Assembly: GCA_036937835.1 (NCBI GenBank)
Contig: CM072877.1
Coordinates: 11,597,001-11,661,000 of the forward strand
DNA from: Pampus argenteus
Taxonomy: Eukaryota > Chordata > Actinopteri > Scombriformes > Stromateidae
Direction: 5' to 3'
DNA length: 64,000 nt
Part shown: piece by piece, positions 37,217-49,715 of the stretch
Layout: every line of letters begins with the position of its first letter
How positions within the stretch are numbered: the stretch's first letter is position 1
Position numbers and translations under genes: made by a program
The notes under the pieces: generated by a model
Databases searched by the model: none
The model's input: only the letters and a program-made list of their open reading frames with translations
What the model was told of the DNA's origin: nothing

Positions 37217-39604
37217 GGCCACATTTACACATTTAAGGATAAAGTATATCCACAAGGTGGCACAGTAGTACAGCATTACAAGAATGGTGCGTCATTGACT
37301 TTAAGGCTGTGAGAGCTCTGGTAGCACAGAAATGAGATGACATTACAAAAAATGCTTAGTTTGGAGAATGTATTTGAACTTAAATCTTCATTTCATTTAC
37401 TAATGTCAAATCTACGTTTAAACGGCAGATCAGGGGTCTTTTAGAGCAGCAGCGACTCAGCATCAGATTAAGTGAGTCAGATAATAGCACATGAATTCTG
37501 CTTCCCTGTGTATCAAATTCACCAATCTTTATTTATTTTTTATTTTTTTTGCACTTTTCTTTCTTATGGGGTGAGGCTGCAACCGTTAATGTTGCTAGGC
37601 TAGCAAGTATCCGTCTGGCTGTAGTCTGCCAGCTAATTAGTCCCAAGAGGATCCAGAAAGGTCCGGTTTATTTTACTGAGATTTTTTCCCCCTGGCTTCT
37701 GTTTTGTTGCTATGAAGGACAGTAATCCCTGTGAGTGGAAACAATTGGAAAATGCTGCCCAACACCTTTACGCAGAAATACTAAAGCGAGGTGGTCAAGA
37801 AACATGATGGTAAACTTTCCAGGAGACCATTTACTGCTTTATCATACTAAACAGAGCATAAGAGATAAGAGACTCGGATTCAATCTACCATTAGTGACCA
37901 TTGAGTTGATGATGAATAAATTTAATGCGCTCTGAACGCTCGGTTGTAGCCACATGATTTGTGTTGTGATTTCAATTGTCTATGCATCCATAACAGATGT
38001 TTTTCTGTAACAACCCGGGTGTGTCTAAATTATCATGAATAGGCTGCTATGTGCATGTAGAACTAACCACAAAATCTAGCTTCACAATAACAAAGTTCCC
38101 TCTATGTCAATATGCTGCATTTTTATTGCAAGTTTGTAAGACATCGTTGTTTAATTAGAGATGCCCGGAGGCGAAAATATCAAACAAAAATAAATAAACA
38201 TAACAATATATCAGTTTATATTAACAGAAACTTATTAAACTTAATTCAGTTTGTTATACTGTACATTAAAACATGGTGTTACATCATTAAAATCCTTGAT
38301 ACTTTGGTTGGATAACCACACTAACATACTAGTGGCCTCTGTTGCAAAGCTGATCCCCCATACCCCTCCCACTCTCTGTGGATTGTCTATGTTTCCAATC
38401 ACCATCAAATAGCCATCAGTGCAAACAGCACACTTTACATGGCAGCTTAATTATAATTTTTCCAGAACCCACGAATCCAATCAGTACATCTAATCAGTGC
38501 TCCGGCTGGACCCCAGGTTTTTGCCATGTATCAATTAGTGCGCATGTCAATTTGATTAAACACAAAATAATTTGAGAACATGCAACATGTAAGAGCAAAA
38601 TAACACAAACTATTCTCACTGTGTTTGCCTTTTTTTGACACACAGGTGGAACTAACTCTTAATGATGGCGTCCCAAAAACCAGATATAGTATTTTACTTC
38701 TTTATGATTGAAACAACACCGTTTCCACTCCTGTGTAGTAATGCTGGCATCACAGAACAGAGTATTCGTTGTCCTTGAGAGCTGAAATGTGCTTTGAACA
38801 TACCAAGCACACTGGCTACCCACTTACCTCTGTGAAGAAATATGAACTGGTCCATTTTTCTCAGAAACCCTGACACTTCAACAGTAGCCTCTGCTTGACC
38901 ATGTCGCACAGCCTGTATGTAAGCACGTGGGATCTATAATAGCATATCCAGCATAGGGCCTGCTACTTTTATTAGGACAGTGCGACCCCAGTGGACAAAT
39001 CAGGAATGGCAATCTATTTTAATGAAAAAATATATATAATTTATGACTTCTCTGCGATTTTGACACGTCTCAGTCCAGTGGGCTGGTTTGGACCCCTTAT
39101 GGCCATACGTTTTAACACCCCATATTAAAGATATGTCTCAGTCCTTAGACCTCCTAAGGACGAAATCATTGTAACTCTAATATCTCTAAGTTTATTGCAA
39201 GTAAAGGGACAGTGTGCAGGAGTTTTCCTTTTCTTGCCTTTATATATTTCCTCCTGTACATACATCTTTTACATTCATGCTATGGTATCTCAAAATCTGA
39301 TCTGCAGTCACTCCTTTACATGTGACCTAATGACCTTTGAAAATATAAAGAAAAGAGACTCATTGGCATACACAACAGGTGATTAGAATAAATACTGACA
39401 TAGTTGTGTTATATTGTGTGTAAACTGATCTGTGACTTGAGTTGGGGCAGTAGAGAGTTGTTGGAGATACAGGTGGGATAGGATCAGAATATAATAATGG
39501 ATAATTGGTCTGTGGTGGGAAGAGGACAGGTGATAATACTACAGGTGGAGGTAATTTAGGTGCTTAGGAGTAGGGAGTTGTGAATAGATTGAGTACCAGG
39601 CCTT

Positions 39605-39652
39605 CTCCCTATGATCCTGAACAGGATGAGCAGAGAATGGATGGATGAATGT
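39605..39652 (+). mobile_element. SINE-like 3' tail remnant
   Basis: CCCTATGATCCTGAACAGG, GAGCAGAGAATGG and tandem ATGG units resemble the 3' end shared by many teleost tRNA-derived elements (a GATCCTGAA-AGGATAAGCGG-type end). Short and degenerate. Confidence 0.3.
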
Positions 39653-41132
39653 GTGACGTTGTGCTAGTAAGGAGGACGGCTCTGATTTCACACCTCAAAG
39701 GCTGTTTACAGGTATTGGGGAGTGCTTGAGCACATGTGACAGTTGTATAAAGGCTTTTCTTGCTCCAGAGGGAGCTGTCTGGTAAATTTATCACAGAAAA
39801 TATGGGTGAGTGAAAAAAAAGTGAGGTTACCAGACCTCAGCAGCCCACTCTGCATCTCTGCTAGGCTAGCAGTTCAATATTAGCCTCTACTAGCTTAACA
39901 CATTAGAATCTCAAACTAAACGTTCCATGGTTGAGTTGCATTGTGGGTAATGTAGTTCTGCACATATGCATACCGTAACCCTAACCACCTTTTGCATGTG
40001 CAGAACAGATCAGGAAAGCACTGACTGACACCAGGTTTTGTCAAGAACGAACTGTATATAAAGATTGATGACATAATAGCTAAAAAAGTGAAGCTATAAT
40101 ATCTCGATATCTCCCTGGTGGCTGGTTGCAGTACAGATCATAAATCCTGATCCCTCCATGTTAGCCCAGGGGACATGGGCCAAAGTAAAAAAAATCAAAA
40201 TAGCCTACACCTCAAATACATTTTTCTCAAAGATAGTTTCTGTCATTTTAGGTAGTTTGTATCATATTGATTTAAGTTCAAGCGCTCATTTTTCTGATTA
40301 TTTGATAATATAAAATGGGGGATGACATCATGATTGACAGCTGTCCCCAAAACTCTGTCAGATGTGGCAGACGAGCGGAGGGGAAAAATCTAGCTGTTTC
40401 ATCATTTTTGAACCAACGTGGAGCTGTTTATCATTTTCATGAGCTAGCTTGTGTTAGCGAGCTAGCTAACCTTAGACTAGTGTAAAACTCACAGCCTGGT
40501 AGGGCAACAGTTTTGTTCATAGATTAGATTTTGAGTTGGCAAGACAAACAATGCAATTTCATAATATATTATCAATAATTTTATTAAATACTGTATTGAA
40601 CTGAAACTGAAATATAATATATAATATATGTTTTGAAAACAAAACTATAAGCATTGGGAAATCATTTTGTTCACCTCTACCACATATGTCAGAAGAAAAG
40701 AAGAAATTGATGGGAAGCAATGAGTAAAGAAAGTTTATTTGTTTGAAGTCTGTAATAAGTGCATTTTTTATTATTATTAGAAGAGGATGAATCAAGACTT
40801 AAATGTTGAAAAAGGTCAGGTTAGATCATGCTAGTGATAAAGCATTAGTGGCATTTTAGACTGAGCTAATAAAGTATGGCAGGAGGGCAGATTGCCCAGA
40901 ATTGGGAAGCCAGTAAACCTATTAATTATAGGTGGATGGCTCCTCTGAAATCGCATCTTTGTGATCTTTGAGAAGTAATGGAACATATGACAACGAAAGG
41001 AATTACAGAGGCTGGAAATGAATTATGTCTTAAAGTGGGATCACGAAATGGAGGATCACCATGGAAATGGACAGAAATAGTAGACAAATTGGGCAATGGT
41101 TGCAGCTGTGTTCTTGATGTGGATGAAAATCA

Positions 41133-41133
<1 letters not shown>

Positions 41134-41189
<56 letters not shown>

Positions 41190-41194
41190 TATAT
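41134..41194. repeat. (AT)n microsatellite
   Basis: About 24 AT units, one interruption, then six more. It encodes only a Tyr-Ile run. Confidence 0.9.
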
Positions 41195-44100
41195 GGGTTA
41201 GTTATTTATCAAAAAGAAGAAAACAATTATCAAACAGGGTTAGTATACCTCATTCCTCTTAAACCCGTCAACGAGTGCAGTGGATAAACAATAAAAATAG
41301 CTAAACTCTCTCTGTTCTTGATCAGAGGTGCCTTTGGATAGAAACTTGGCTAAAGTCATTCAAAGTCCAAAAAATCACACATTCTTTTAAAATCACAAAG
41401 TGATTAAAAAACTAACGTGTATTAATCCGGTAAAATAGTCCACAACAATTCCACTATTTACTCGTGTTAGAGTCACATTTGATCTCATCTGTTTTAGTAA
41501 CTTTGTGTTTTTTTTATTTTACAACTGAAACTATATATTTCAGTGAGCTTAAAACTGAGTGACATAGCCACAGGGTAGAGAAGTCACAAAGTATTCAGAG
41601 ACAAATACGTTGATGTTTTCCTCTTTTTTCATGGGTTTGTTGATAATAATAAAACATATAGATAAAAACCAGCCTTTTCCTTTGGAGTGATGCATTGAGT
41701 CAATTGTTTTCCAATTGCAATAAAGCTAAATTAATTATTAATTATTAATTAAATACAAAGTAGTAGTAAAATGAGATCAATAAGAAGGTAAAAACTAAAC
41801 TAGTGTTATAACTTTGACCAGTAAATCTGTGACTGATTGAACTTTCGCCTCACAGTCTTAACCCCTCCCTATGTTATAAGTGTTATGAGGGCAGGACAAT
41901 GATTTGATTTCATGCACATCCACGTCAATATGTCAGTCAGCCATGAAAATGCAAATCAGGGTCATGCTCATGCTGTACACAACAAGACACGCTCACTGAA
42001 CATCAATGTGTGTTTGTGTATATTATACAGCACAGAAAATGATGGGCGGAGTCACTATATTCAGTATATTTATACACAGCCTAATAATGACTGCAGGCCA
42101 TTCAGGCTTCATCCAAACACCTAAAAAAAGTGTCTGGAGGTACAGTAATTGCCACTGACTAGCCACAAATTATGGCAATTATGTAGCTAGCATTTAGGAA
42201 ATATGAACAGACAACACATTGTTCCTTCATAGTTCTTTGAGCTGGAGAAGTATTGCAGTTCACTAGAGAGACAGCTGTTTATAAAGTCATTGTGCCAAGA
42301 CGATGCTTTTTACAGCCTTTGCTTAACAAAGAGCAGACTGGACTAAAAGTGCAAGCATCATCAAGCTGTAGAGGAAATCAGGTACTTTTCATTCAAGGCC
42401 ACCACTAGTAAATAACAAAGTAGGCCGCAGCAACCACCTGCTATGCATTCCTGAACTGAAGCTAACCGCAGAAAACAACGTGCTATATTTTAGTACATGT
42501 TAGGTGATATTTGCGAACCCATTATCTGCTACAAGTGATTTCTGTTTAACAGTGAAACTGTATTGGATGGCACAAGTTTACATTTTCAAAGTTGAAAAAA
42601 GTTGCACTTTGTGTGTATGCACAGGGCAAAATCCACTGATTGCAGGGATTCAACTGAAATGAGTAGATATCAGTCTGGACTGTATACATGCTGGTGTGAT
42701 TAAGCCCGTATGCATTTATTTGTATGATTCTATATTAGCCTGCTATCACACCCAACCACTACTGCTGAGTTACATATGAGTGACCTTCATACCCTTTGCT
42801 TTCAGTAGAGGGATGTTGGCATATGTTTTTATCTGATTCCCAAAAGAAACTGTGAGATGGACTTGATCAAGGCTTTAGGCTTCATCGAAGGTGAGATAGG
42901 CCGCTGTTCAGTACACCCAGGCTTCCTTAAAAACAGCACAACAAATTCATGGACACAACTGCAGTTATCTTGCAAGGCCATACATTGTACTGATGTATAC
43001 AGAGGAGGCCCACATAAGAACAAGAGCCATTTTTTCTGAGGACTTGATGGAGATGTTATGCTTATTGTATTTACCCACAGAGGAAGGCTGTAGAGTGGAG
43101 TGCCAGTCTTGGATAAAAAGAAATGATTTCTGCACAACACACATCTCTGTGATTGTAACATTCATGCACATATAAACCAGGAGGCATCTATAAACCTAGA
43201 TTTTGAACAAACTTATTCATTCATTTTAGGCAATTATTCTGATCAGACTATAACAATAGACTGTTTGTTATATATTTTAGGTTTCAGGGTTGGCCATGTC
43301 GCTCTGTTGGCCGGTCTGTCTGGTGGTCCACTGCTTCGGTCCTAAACTGAAATATCTCAACAACTAAAAGATGTTACCATGACATTTTTGTACAGACATT
43401 TGCGGTTCTCAAACAGTGACTCAGTGATCATTGTTCCCCTGACATTTCCTCAAGTGTCACCATTAAGTTCATGTCGTTGTCCGCCTCAGGATGAACTTTA
43501 ATAACTTTAGGAGACTTTTCATTTAGCGTCACCAACAACCCAAATTTTTTAACTGATTCAATACTTATTTTATTAGGACATTCCCATCAGCCACAGGTGT
43601 GCTTTGTATTTAGTGCTAATTACTAAAAGTTAACATGCAAACACACTAAACTATATAGTAAATGTTATACCTGCTTATTGTCTCAAAGCAACACTATGCC
43701 TAAGTGCAGTCTCACAGAGTCACCTACATGGCTGTTTGGATGTAATAAATAATAATTAATTAATTCTTATATTTGTTTTAAACATTTTGCCAGCAGTGCA
43801 TATATGAATATGTTTATTGCTGGTACAACACTGATATAATATTGACTACACTTCAAAGACATGTAGTGTAATGATAATTTGGTGATGAAGAGCTTACTGC
43901 CCGCTGGCTGCGTTTTTAACACAGCTTCTGTGGACTCTCATATTGAGAAATAACAAGTACAGTTTATAAAGAGATAAAAGTATACACAGCAATAGTAGGG
44001 AGTACTAAAGAAAAGCTTGACAACATTATATAATGGATGTCAGATGGGTCAAGGGATGGTTTTGTGTGGAGAACAGTGGCTCTATCTGACTCAAAGACAG

Positions 44101-44339
44101 ATGGTTCGCAGCCAGATGTCAGGGAGGGGTTGATGATATCAGTAAGTAGAGCAGATCTCCAGGAGAGAGAGAGAGAAGGGAGTGGGTTCAAAAGGGCAAA
44201 AGTTAAGTCTGTTCATGGGAATTTTTTTTTAGGACTTCATTTAGGACGGGTTGAGGGAGACATTAAGCTCATGTTAGAGGGGTCAGAGGAGGAGACAGTG
44301 ACCAGAGGGTAGCCTGGAGGATGAGCCTCAACTGTCATC

Positions 44340-44833
44340 AAGTGGATGCAGAAAAACTAGTCCATGCATTTGTTACTTCTAGGCTGGACTATTGTAACTC
44401 TTTGCTATCAGGCTGCTCTAATAAGTCTCTTAAGAGTTTGCAGCTGATTCAGAATGCTGCTGCACGCGTTCTGACAGGAACCAAAATCAGAGATCACATC
44501 TCTCCCATTTTGGCTTCCTTGCACTGGCTACCCGTTAAATCTAGAATAGAATTTAAAATTCTTCTCCTAACATACAAAGCTCTTCATGGTCAGACACCAT
44601 CATATCTAAAAGAGCTCATAGTACCTTACCACCCCACTAGAACATTGCGCTCCCAGGATGGTGGGTTCCTTGTGGTTCCTATAGTGTCTAAAAGTAGATT
44701 GGGAGCCAGAGCTTTCAGCTATCAAGCTCCTCTTCTGTGGAATAAACTACCACTCTGTGTTCGGGAGGCAGACACGATCAACACCTTTAAGAGTAGACTT
44801 AAGACTTTCCTGTTTGATAAAGCTTATAATTAG
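44340..44833 (+). mobile_element. C-terminal part of an L2-type LINE reverse transcriptase ORF, 5'-truncated
   Basis: An intact 3' piece of ORF2 ending at TAA 44831. It shows the hallmark run SRLDYCNSLLSG, LQLIQNAAARVLTG, ILASLHWLPVKSRIEFKILL, YKALHGQTPSYL, SRLGARAFSYQAPLLWNKLP and TFKSRLKTFLFDKAY. Only about the last 165 residues of the reverse transcriptase protein remain. There is no catalytic YADD box, so it cannot act by itself. Similarity begins near 44340, a normal 5' truncation. Confidence 0.85.
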
Positions 44834-45566
44834 GGCTGGCTCAGGTCATCCCTTAGTTATGCTGCCATAGAACTAGACTGCTGGGGGACTCACATACTCT
44901 CTCGCTCTCTCTCATTCTCTCTCTCTCCTTATCTATCCATCTATCTAATCCATCTATCTATCATGTTACTAATTAAACTTCTTCCCCGGAGTTTCTGTGC
45001 TCTCTCGCCCAGCAGGTTCTTGTGGACTTTGTCTGCTGCTGTGGTCCTGCGTGGCGTCTACTGCATGTGTTGTCGCCGTCATCATTGTTGCCATATCCCC
45101 ATTACAGTTTATAGTTATGTAATGATTTGCTGCTACTGTAATAATTCATCATTCATTGTAACCTATTCTTATCATCAACTGTAATTCATTATTATTCATT
45201 GTACAATATGTGGAGTGTACAATATGTGTGTGTTGATTTGTTCTGTACATGTGACATCATTGCACGTCTGTCCGTCCTGGGAGAGGGATCCCTCCTTTGT
45301 GGCTCTTCCTGAGGTTTCTTCCACCTTTTTTCCTGTTAAAAGGTTTTTTGGTGGTCAAGTTTTTCCTCACTCGAATCGAGGGTCTAAGGACAGAGGGTGT
45401 CACTCCCTGTACAGATTGTAAAGCCCTCTGAGACAAATGTATTTTGTGATTTTGGGCTATATAAATAAAATTTGATTTGATTTGATTTGATTTGATTTGA
45501 TTTGATTTGATTTGATTTGATTTGATTTGATTTGATTTGATTTGATTTGATTTGATTTGATTTGAT
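44834..45566 (+). mobile_element. 3' untranslated region and TTTGA tail of the L2-type LINE
   Basis: Follows directly on the reverse transcriptase stop. It ends with GGGCTATATAAATAAAATTT and then 19 tandem TTTGA units (45471-45566). Such a short tandem 3' end in place of poly(A) is typical of fish L2/CR1 elements. Confidence 0.8.
45471..45566 (+). repeat. (TTTGA)19 tandem array
   Basis: 96 bases of uninterrupted pentamer forming the LINE tail. On the minus strand it reads as a run of Ser-Asn-Gln-Ile-Lys residues. Confidence 0.95.
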
Positions 45567-47990
45567 TCATCACTCTTTTTGGGAAGTGAACAGAGGGAGG
45601 AGTACGTGGAGCAGTGCTGAGATGAGAGAGAGTGGATAGAGACAAGCTCATCTCTATCCTGGATGTTAAAGCGTGTAAGTGACAGATTTGCCAGCAGATA
45701 GAGGCAGAGAAAGATGAGATGAGATATTAAAACTCCTCCAAGAAAGACAGACTTGTGGGATTTTCTCCCAGCTGCCCGAAGGCTTGTGGTGCATTTGAGT
45801 CAACAGGAGTTTACAGACGAGGAGCAAGTGGGAGGAGATAGAAATGCTTTTATGGAAAGGGGAGAAGGTCCAGAGGGGGGTAACAGGGCAGGTAGAAATG
45901 TGAGGGTCACTAAGGAGACACAAGAAGGAGTCAGCTGGAGGGAATAAAGAGGACGTGAGGAATTACAGAAATCGCAAGATATATCCAGTGGTGATGGTGT
46001 GAGGAAACCAGTTTAGAGGGGCTCTCATAGGGGGAATGGATAGAGATGTAAGTGCTGGTCAACAACATGAAAAAGGTCAGCAGAGGCTAGTGGCATGGGC
46101 ACATATTTTTACTCTCTTTTTCTTTTTCTCTTTTTAAACATCAGAATGATTCAGGAGGAGTAGAAATAGACGGCCGGTTGAACATGCCAAGGATTATAGA
46201 TATTTATTGTTTCAGAACTGTCAAAGAGGGCCAAGAATTTCTACTTGTGCCCACGCTTTTTGTGAACTACTTTCATATTTATAAATGCTCTCAATCCCTT
46301 CTCCTTATTAGATATTGGATGTCTTGGATGTCTTGATACTGATGACAAATCTGAGGTTGGCCTGGCCCCAGTTGAAGTCTTATATCTATGGACAATAGCT
46401 CTTTCGAAGTTTCCAAAGTAAAGAAAGAAGTATTTCGGAACAAGGGCTCTGAAACATCACAGCAGCCTGTTTGAGATATATTACTGACACTTATCATGTA
46501 AATGAACATGACACAATCCTGTCACCTCAGATCAGGACACATTGCATCACGACACATCTATGGTGATATATGATGGTTTTCTGTATGTTCCATATAATCC
46601 TGACAATGTCAGTTTAACTCTTTTACCTTTAACTGTGTCTGTTATGTTGCTTAATGGGAATTATTGCAGTAGATGTTGACTTTTACTTTGACTTACTATA
46701 GGTGCCAATATTCTTATTGAAACTGTATGTTGTTACTTTATCTGTGTGTCAGTGTCACATATATGAATTATATGCATTCATTACACTCGTGTCATACATA
46801 TATTACTCTTTAAATTGGGGATTTGCATGCTATGAGAGGGCCATCATTTGTCAGATTATCTGGAATATACAGTGTTCAGTCTTTAATGAAGATAAACTCA
46901 GTGTTCTTCTGTTTTAATTACTTGCAATGTCTCCACCGTCTCCACTGCTGACCAGTTTATTCTTAAATAATTCTCACTTAAAGTTACTCCCTGATTCATT
47001 TGAATATATATAAAGTGAGAATATTTATTGACCTCCTTTTTTTGTTTAGTTTTTTTAACTCGGCCATTTTTTATTGTTGGCACCAACGCCTAACACATGA
47101 CAGTCACAAGGCATGATTTCAGCAGAACTCTCCCTTCTCAGCAGTGGATTTTTTATTTATGTTCATCTCTCAAAACAAATTCCCATTGTTGCTTAAATCA
47201 ATCCACAAAAGAATACCCCCGTGACTTGAAGACGTTTTTCACACAGTCATATAAATTAAGCTAAAAAAAAAAAAAACCCAAAACAAAACAGAAAAAAAAA
47301 AATCATCAGCCGTACGGTACTGTAATGTCGTATATCTGATGTACTGAAAGCTTTAACATAACTGTGTTTACACGTGAGAAATATTCATTGCCCATGAGTA
47401 TAACAGATAGAAACATCATCCTGTTACTTATCTCCTCTGACAGACCAGTTATTGAACATGTTCATAACGCCTGCTCACTTTTTATGCAGTCAATAAAGTT
47501 TGTCATAATCCTTCACTGCATACATATTGTATAAAATAAAACTAATTTGTATGATAAATGTGCAATTTTAACAGTTTATAGAAAATAAATGAAATCCCCC
47601 TATATTTGGGGACTGTGACAGACTCTTTAGCAGAAATCTTGGTTAATTTAAGATTTATACATTAATTAGAGTGGAATCTGTACGCTTTTACCGAATCACA
47701 CAATAGGTCAAGTTCATTCAGGTGTAATTTAATTGCATACTTTATGTCCAAATTATTCTTGCCCCAGCAGCTACATTGTATACCAGGGAAAAACACTTTT
47801 TATGTCATGATTTTGGACACTGAGGATTAAAAAGCAGAGAGAATAAGACAGATCAGTGGCATGTTTATGGAAACAGGAGTCCATCGCCCGTGAACATTCC
47901 CGTCTTAAACACATTGTAAGCACTTTTGACACAACCACCCAAAAACACATTTACTACACAATGAAAAATTTGCATAAGTTGTTTTATTCA
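45567..47990. other. Intergenic, downstream of gnaz
   Basis: No supported coding sequence. The left part (45567-46100) is purine-rich and unlike known proteins. Confidence 0.45.
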
Positions 47991-49071
47991 TAGTTATTGT
48001 CTTTTTTTTATTTTATATATTTCTTTTTTAATTGTTTTGTCTTTTGTTGAAGTGGACATCCCATAAAGTCAAGCCTGAAGCCCTTAGCTGATTTCCGTGT
48101 CACCATCTTAACTGAAAAAGAAAGGGTAAGAGGAGTACAGTGGGGTTTTCCTCCTTCTCTTTCTCTCGCTCTCTCTTTATCTCACTTACAGTATCCCAAC
48201 TCAACCTTTATTTTCATTTGTTTGAACAAAGAGTGTACCTTACAGTATATTTACACATCATACTGACTGACTGTTTACAATTTCCACTTAGATAATGCAA
48301 GGAAGATTGAACTTTCACGGTTTGCGTCTTCATCTTTAGATTTCTACAGTCTTGTTGTCTCTCCTGTGATCCTCTGTCTCTTCTCATGCTAGCATTGTAG
48401 TGAGGCTTTCCTTCTCATCATTTCAATCATCGTCACCACTATCATCATCATCATCATCATCTTTTTATCATCATCATTACTGTTACTATATTGATATAAC
48501 TCTTTTTTTCAATAGATTCCTCTCTGACAACTGTACAATCGTACACAGTGTTTGACTTTTATATATATTTTTGGGAATATATATTATTTTAAACCTAAGA
48601 AAAAGGGGAACATAATCCCAAAGAAAATATATCAGTATCCCAAAGTAACAAAATCATGCATGTTTTGATGTATTTGTCCATAAAAACGAAACAAAAAAAA
48701 ACAAAAAAAATTGAACATAATCAATGGGATCTGGTTTTATTTACAAACTGATCTTGGCACTGTTTTTGTTGTCTCTTGCTGGAAACTGGAATGATCATAA
48801 AGAAATACTTTTGACTCTACCAAGCATAACACTGGTATTATAAGTCAATGACCTGCTGTAAAACGCAGGTTTGAGAGACATAGTCTTTTTTTTTTTTTTT
48901 AAAGCACAAAAAAAAAGATAAAGGAAAGAGAGGAAAAGAACAACATTAGAGAGTAGGTTGGGGGGAAACATAAAGTGTGTAGAAAACATATTTCAGTTTC
49001 TGTTTTAGACTGTGGCAGTTTCCTCAGAAGAAACCCTGTGACATCATGTCTACTGACAATTTTACCCCAGA

Positions 49072-49093
49072 CCCCCCCTCCCCTCCCCTCCCC
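49072..49093 (-). promoter_or_regulatory. Second G-quadruplex-type motif in the gnaz 3' region
   Basis: Sense-strand G-runs of 4, 4, 4 and 7 with single-A loops, about 620 bases after the stop. Confidence 0.65.
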
Positions 49094-49674
49094 AGAAATA
49101 CAGCCTCTCCCGACATCTCATCCGGTGCACTCACTGTTTACCATTGTTAGGGTGAAAATCCAAAAAGAGAGGACATTGATTTTTGTCAAAGTTCTTGTAA
49201 AGCAGCATTAATTTTTTCAGGCAAAACAAAATAAAGGAGACAAAAGTAACCACCAGTAAAGACCTTACTACTCAGTCTCAGGTTTGGCAGGCAGGTAAGG
49301 GGTAGCTGTCTAAAATTTCCAGTGTTGCCTTGTCAAACAAGTGCTTGACTGTTGATCCAAAGGTCTTGTGTTTGAGAAAACATAAGGATGTGTGTTTGCG
49401 TGTGTGTGTTTGCGTGTGTGTGTCTGGGTGTCTCTGCATACTTATATTCAGTGCAAACACATTGGATAAAAATCCCATCTTGACCATCAGTTCTGTTGTT
49501 TCAACTGAGACAGTTGAATCTACAGTATCATCCATCCCTGACAATTTTACTACCTCATTTCCTCTGCAGTTCTCTGTTGCACCTCTTCAGAGAGATAAAC
49601 CATCAGGCAGACTGACATGCCTTTTGTTTATCCAGCCTGATTGCGGGCCAACTGCTGCCAAGCAGCCCGCTTTT

Positions 49675-49697
49675 CCCACCCCCGTCCCCCACCCCCC
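49675..49697 (-). promoter_or_regulatory. G-quadruplex-type motif just after the gnaz stop codon
   Basis: On the gnaz sense strand there are four G-runs of 6, 5, 5 and 3 separated by loops of 1, 2 and 1 bases. The motif begins 18 bases after the stop codon. Confidence 0.65.
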
Positions 49698-49715
49698 TCC
49701 AACCTACGTCAAGTC

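Larger units (their letters stand above)
34700..44320. other. Intergenic region upstream of slc5a1
   Basis: AT-rich, with no supported gene. It contains a LINE fragment (35724-36034), a broken coding-like stretch (36992-37216), a SINE-like tail (39605-39652) and an (AT)n tract (41134-41194). Confidence 0.5.
47991..49715 (-). other. gnaz: Probable gnaz 3' untranslated region
   Basis: Begins right after the stop codon. Candidate minus-strand AATAAA signals lie at 48736-48741 and 48207-48212. It contains two G-rich motifs (49675-49697 and 49072-49093), a (TCA)n run near 48441-48463 and a GT-type tract near 49388-49424. The extent is not certain. Confidence 0.4.

Noticed and set aside
38694..38909. 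71-codon minus-strand frame beginning MRHGQAEATVEVSGF
   Set aside because: No family recognised, no splice signals and no neighbouring coding segment.
42829..43161. 110-codon minus-strand frame
   Set aside because: Composition does not look coding, no recognisable motif, and other overlapping frames are equally open.
45471..45566. Regular repeat array that might suggest a CRISPR-like structure
   Set aside because: It is an uninterrupted pentamer without spacers and forms the tail of a LINE.
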